Below, one piece after another: positions 6,224 to 8,640 of a stretch of DNA of 8,640 nucleotides. The translations under genes were made by a program, and so were the position numbers. Location: assembly GCA_024277835.1 (NCBI GenBank), contig JAJRUK010000144.1:1-8640 (forward strand), given 5' to 3'. The notes under the pieces were generated by a model. The model was not told the origin of the DNA. It made no database searches and saw only the letters and a list, made by a program, of their open reading frames with translations. Source of the stretch: Planctomycetota bacterium. Lineage in GTDB: Bacteria > Planctomycetota > Phycisphaerae > UBA1845. Positions within the stretch are counted from its first letter, which is position 1. Every line of letters begins with the position of its first letter.

Positions 6224-7159
6224 ATGGGCTGGCAGGATCGAGATTATGCAGCGGGGCCGTCGCGGGGTCGCCCCGCGTGGGGTGGCCGTGGCGGAGGGTC
6301 ACCTTTTGGCGGAACCGGTGTGCTCGGGGGCGGGAGCATTGTCACCAAATTGATCGCGATCAACGTCGTCGTGTTTGTTCTCTGCAGCTTGGGTGGCGGA
6401 CAACGAGGTGTGTCGGCGAGCGGGCTTTTTGAGTTCATGGCGCTTCATACTCCCTACGTCACTCATGGCGAGGTGTGGCGTCTCTTCACAGCCCAGTTCT
6501 TGCACTGGTCGTTTAGTCATATCCTGATGAACATGATCGGCCTGCACTTTTTGGGGCGGCCGCTCGAACGGGACTGGGGGCCGAAGCGGTTCTTGTGGGT
6601 TTACATGATCGCGGGGACGCTGGGGAATCTCTTTTACGTTGCCCTTACGCTGTTTGGATGGTTACCGCTTGAGGGAGTCGCCGCCGGTGCATCGGGGTGC
6701 GTCCTTGGGCTGCTTGGTGCTGCTGCGGTACAATATCCTCGTGCCCAGGTTCTCGTTTACTTTTTGTTTCCGGTGAAAATTCGGACGGCGGCGCTGGTGT
6801 TTGGCGGCTGGTATGTGTTGAACCTGTTCACCAAAGGGAACAACGCAGGCGGAGACGCGTGTCACCTTGCAGGGATGCTCTTTGGCGCGTGGTACGCGTG
6901 GCGCGGGGAAGCGTGGTGGGCGCGGAGCGGGTTTTCGATTCGACTTCCGAAGTTCGCTTCTGGGACGACGACGCGCAAGCCGGTTGGGTTTCAGGAGCAA
7001 GTTCAAACTCGGCGAGTAGACGCCATTGAGGTTGATCGAATTTTGAAGAAGGTCTACGACGGCGGGGTGCATAGCCTCAGCGACGTGGAAAAACGCACGC
7101 TGCAAGAGGCGACGGATCGACAAAAGCGATCAGGGGCGGGCCGGGTGGATCGCCTGTAG
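6224..7159 (+). CDS. Rhomboid family intramembrane serine protease
   Basis: Rhomboids (family S54) cut transmembrane proteins inside the membrane with a Ser-His dyad. In this 311-residue protein the catalytic Ser is Ser157 in GASG (155-158) and the His is His214 in DACHLAG. The conserved HxxxN pair, His99 and Asn103, is present. About six membrane helices run from residue 40 to 227, the normal six-helix bacterial core. The first 38 residues are Gly/Arg-rich and probably cytoplasmic and disordered. The tail from about 263 is charged, with a VDRILKKVYDGG helix and an EKRTLQEA helix, a pattern I associate with planctomycete rhomboids. The ATG at 6224 has AGG 7 nt upstream and follows the small leader ORF. 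A promoter lies 192-220 nt upstream. The substrate is unknown. All catalytic residues are intact, so I expect an active protease rather than an inactive iRhom-like protein. Confidence 0.93.
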   Translation: MGWQDRDYAAGPSRGRPAWGGRGGGSPFGGTGVLGGGSIVTKLIAINVVVFVLCSLGGGQRGVSASGLFEFMALHTPYVTHGEVWRLFTAQFLHWSFSHILMNMIGLHFLGRPLERDWGPKRFLWVYMIAGTLGNLFYVALTLFGWLPLEGVAAGASGCVLGLLGAAAVQYPRAQVLVYFLFPVKIRTAALVFGGWYVLNLFTKGNNAGGDACHLAGMLFGAWYAWRGEAWWARSGFSIRLPKFASGTTTRKPVGFQEQVQTRRVDAIEVDRILKKVYDGGVHSLSDVEKRTLQEATDRQKRSGAGRVDRL

Positions 7160-7167
7160 GACCTGCG

Positions 7168-7344
7168 GTGAATGCCGGGGCGAGCGGTCAGTCGCACGCT
7201 CGTGACGGCGAGTTGTCGTCCACGGCGGCAGCGCGACCAATTCCTCAAGAAAACGCCCCCCGCGACGCCGGTTCCAGTGCGATGATTATCGCCCCGTGTG
7301 AGAAATCCCGCGAAAATCGGTCTTATGCGCATCGCGTGATGTAG
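7168..7344 (+). CDS. Possible small protein after the rhomboid gene
   Basis: A GTG at 7168 with AGGA 6 nt upstream, overlapping the rhomboid stop region, opens a frame of 58 codons to the TAG at 7342-7344. Most third positions are G or C, as in the neighbouring genes, and the frame extends further left inside the rhomboid tail. The predicted product is rich in Ala, Ser, Arg and Pro and matches nothing I know. It has no domain or membrane segment. A second frame, ATG 7172 to 7285, overlaps it and is no better supported. Chance is a real possibility in GC-rich DNA. Confidence 0.2.
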   Translation: MNAGASGQSHARDGELSSTAAARPIPQENAPRDAGSSAMIIAPCEKSRENRSYAHRVM

Positions 7345-7353
7345 ACTGAAGAC

Positions 7354-7366
7354 CGGGTGCGACCCG
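7354..7366. other. Short hairpin in the spacer before the 84-residue gene
   Basis: CGGGT and ACCCG pair over a GCG loop. No T-run follows, so it is unlikely to be a terminator. It lies 61 nt upstream of the next start codon and may be part of a leader or nothing at all. Confidence 0.2.
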
Positions 7367-7426
7367 ATACATATCGAGAAGGCTCTAGTCCGTTGACACC
7401 GGAACGACCGGGAAGGAGTTAAGAGT

Positions 7427-7681
7427 ATGTCGCTGCCAACAAGCCATTCAGGATCGCCGCTTCCCAAGTATCTGATCAACACCGATACGCGGGCGGTCAT
7501 CGACGCGATTGAAAGCGTCGGGTTCATCGTTGATATGCGGGTCCCCGCGCCGGGTTCGGTCTCCGTCACCATCACATCCCCCGACGGGCATTCGCGAAAC
7601 CAGATTGGCCGAAGCGACGATATGGAGAAAGCGCTACGAACGGTTGCGCAACATATCGGGATCGAGTTCGACGAAGAGTAG
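7427..7681 (+). CDS. Conserved-looking small protein of unknown function
   Basis: This 84-residue soluble protein has a strong ribosome binding site (AAGGAG, 8 nt before ATG 7427), so I take it as real. I cannot name it. About 14 flexible residues come first. They are followed by a helix (TRAVIDAIESVG), a strand (FIVDMRVPAP), a strand (SVSVTITSPDG), a basic linker, and an acidic C-terminal helix ending DEE. The alternation suggests a compact alpha/beta fold. There is no signal peptide, membrane segment, Cys pair or metal motif. It lies 267 nt after the rhomboid gene and 76 nt before folD on the same strand, with no obvious terminator on either side, so it may share a transcript with folD. The context does not point to a function. 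Confidence 0.75.
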   Translation: MSLPTSHSGSPLPKYLINTDTRAVIDAIESVGFIVDMRVPAPGSVSVTITSPDGHSRNQIGRSDDMEKALRTVAQHIGIEFDEE

Positions 7682-7757
7682 CCTTCCGCCGCCGCCGATT
7701 CTTTCACCTCCCATCGCGCCGTATCCTGCGCCTGCTGTTTCGGATAGTATGCTTTGC

Positions 7758-8621
7758 ATGTCCGAAAAACGTCTCGCAAAACTCATGAAGGGGTCTGCCC
7801 TTGCCTCGCAGATACTTGACTCCGCCCGCGAAAAGATTGCGACGATTCGCCAGAAGACAGGCGTTACCCCGTGTCTCGCGACCGTTCTTGTCGGTGATGA
7901 CGAGTCCTCGGCGGTCTACGTTCGCATGAAGCGCAAGCGGTGCGACGATGTGGGGATGACATCGCTGCTCATAAAACTACCACGTGAAACGACGACCGAT
8001 ACGCTCGTTGCAGAGGTTACGAAGCTTGCGAACGATGCATCGGTCCACGGGATTTTGATCCAGCACCCGGTGCCCCGATCAGTGGATAAGCGGGCTGCGT
8101 TTGAAACGATTCCGCTGCTCAAAGACGTTGACGGGGTGACGTCTGAGGCGATGGGTCGGTTGATCTTGGGGATGCCCGCGTTTCCAGCTTGCACGCCCGC
8201 CGGGATTATGCGCCTATTGATTGACCACAACGTCGAGTTCGACGGGGCGCATGCGGTGGTCATTGGTCGGAGTCCAATTATTGGGCGACCGATGGCTTCG
8301 ATGCTGATCAACGTACACGCAACTGTCACGCTGTGTCACTCTCGCACGCGCGATCTTCCCGACATCGTTCGACAGGCGGATATTCTCATCGCAGCCGTCG
8401 GCAAGTCGCGATTCGTTCAGGGCGATTGGATCAAAGAAGGCGCAATCGTGGTAGACGCGGGGTACAACGTGGGGAACGTCGGCGATGTTGATTTCGAGGC
8501 GGCGATGGAGCGGGCGGGGATGATTACACCGGTCCCCGGCGGGGTTGGGCCGATGACGATTGCAACGCTGATTGAGCAGACGGCGGATGCGGCGGTGGAG
8601 CAGCTTGGGATTTCGCTGTAG
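7758..8621 (+). CDS. folD: Methylenetetrahydrofolate dehydrogenase/cyclohydrolase
   Basis: FolD is a bifunctional cytoplasmic enzyme. It oxidises 5,10-methylene-THF to 5,10-methenyl-THF with NADP and then hydrolyses that to 10-formyl-THF, linking serine and glycine carbon to purine and formyl-methionine synthesis. The 287 residues match the usual 280-300. Tyr54 and Lys58 in YVRMK are the catalytic pair, with Gln102 in GILIQHP and KDVDG (122-126) completing the folate site. GRSPIIGRP (170-178) is the dinucleotide-binding loop, and PVPGGVGPMT (258-267) is the family signature. The segment usually written VQLPLP reads IQHPVP here, with His for the first Leu. I chose ATG 7758 because the family starts about ten residues before the KGSALA helix; ATG 7749, three codons earlier, is possible. 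No Shine-Dalgarno site precedes either. The open frame back to 7509 lies over the previous gene and is spurious. Confidence 0.96.
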   Translation: MSEKRLAKLMKGSALASQILDSAREKIATIRQKTGVTPCLATVLVGDDESSAVYVRMKRKRCDDVGMTSLLIKLPRETTTDTLVAEVTKLANDASVHGILIQHPVPRSVDKRAAFETIPLLKDVDGVTSEAMGRLILGMPAFPACTPAGIMRLLIDHNVEFDGAHAVVIGRSPIIGRPMASMLINVHATVTLCHSRTRDLPDIVRQADILIAAVGKSRFVQGDWIKEGAIVVDAGYNVGNVGDVDFEAAMERAGMITPVPGGVGPMTIATLIEQTADAAVEQLGISL

Positions 8622-8640
8622 CACGCAGGCGAGGAAACCC

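Noticed and set aside
7393..7398. Consensus TTGACA as a -35 box for the 84-residue gene
   Set aside because: At 17-18 nt spacing there is no -10 box, and the start would fall at the ATG and lose the strong ribosome binding site.
7509..7757. N-terminal extension of FolD
   Set aside because: It overlaps the 84-residue gene in another frame and is absent from the FolD family.
7054..7779. Minus-strand frame of 241 residues
   Set aside because: It is antisense to the rhomboid tail and the 84-residue gene, with no ribosome binding site or domain.

Overview
The window looks like chromosomal DNA from a GC-rich bacterium, most plausibly a planctomycete of the Phycisphaerae type. The grounds are a very long multi-PDZ site-2 protease, a rhomboid protease carrying a short charged C-terminal tail of a kind I associate with planctomycetes, and several genes with weak or absent Shine-Dalgarno sites. 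No rRNA or taxonomic marker is present, so this is inference. Apart from the first kilobase it is an ordinary housekeeping region.

Layout. Positions 1-49 hold the first codons of a minus-strand gene that runs off the left edge. Positions 50-455 have no convincing gene but do have nested inverted repeats and a UUCG hairpin. Positions 456-551 encode a selenocysteine tRNA (anticodon UCA, long variable arm). Just downstream, 624-1000 is a short plus-strand coding region split between two frames at a run of seven A; it may be a decayed or frameshifted gene, possibly a remnant of an element that entered at the tRNA. It converges on a minus-strand block, read right to left: dxr (MEP pathway of isoprenoid synthesis), an RseP-like membrane protease overlapping dxr by 16 nt, a family 2 glycosyltransferase 18 nt further on, and a PilZ (c-di-GMP-binding) protein after a gap of about 130 nt.

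A 346-nt divergent intergenic region separates dxr from the plus-strand rhomboid gene. It holds a good sigma-70-like promoter for each direction, and a small open reading frame lies immediately before the rhomboid start. Further right on the plus strand are an 84-residue protein of unknown function and folD (one-carbon metabolism), which ends 19 nt before the right edge.

Functional reading. The minus-strand block combines isoprenoid precursor synthesis, intramembrane proteolysis, sugar transfer and c-di-GMP sensing, a common envelope-related grouping. FolD and the rhomboid are ordinary neighbours with no visible shared pathway. The tRNA-Sec shows that the organism probably decodes UGA as selenocysteine, but I found no selenoprotein gene in the window. 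I see no CRISPR array, insertion sequence, toxin-antitoxin pair or recognisable defence system. The points most worth checking are the tRNA-Sec neighbourhood, the split gene after it, the enlarged RseP-like protease and the small ORF before the rhomboid gene.
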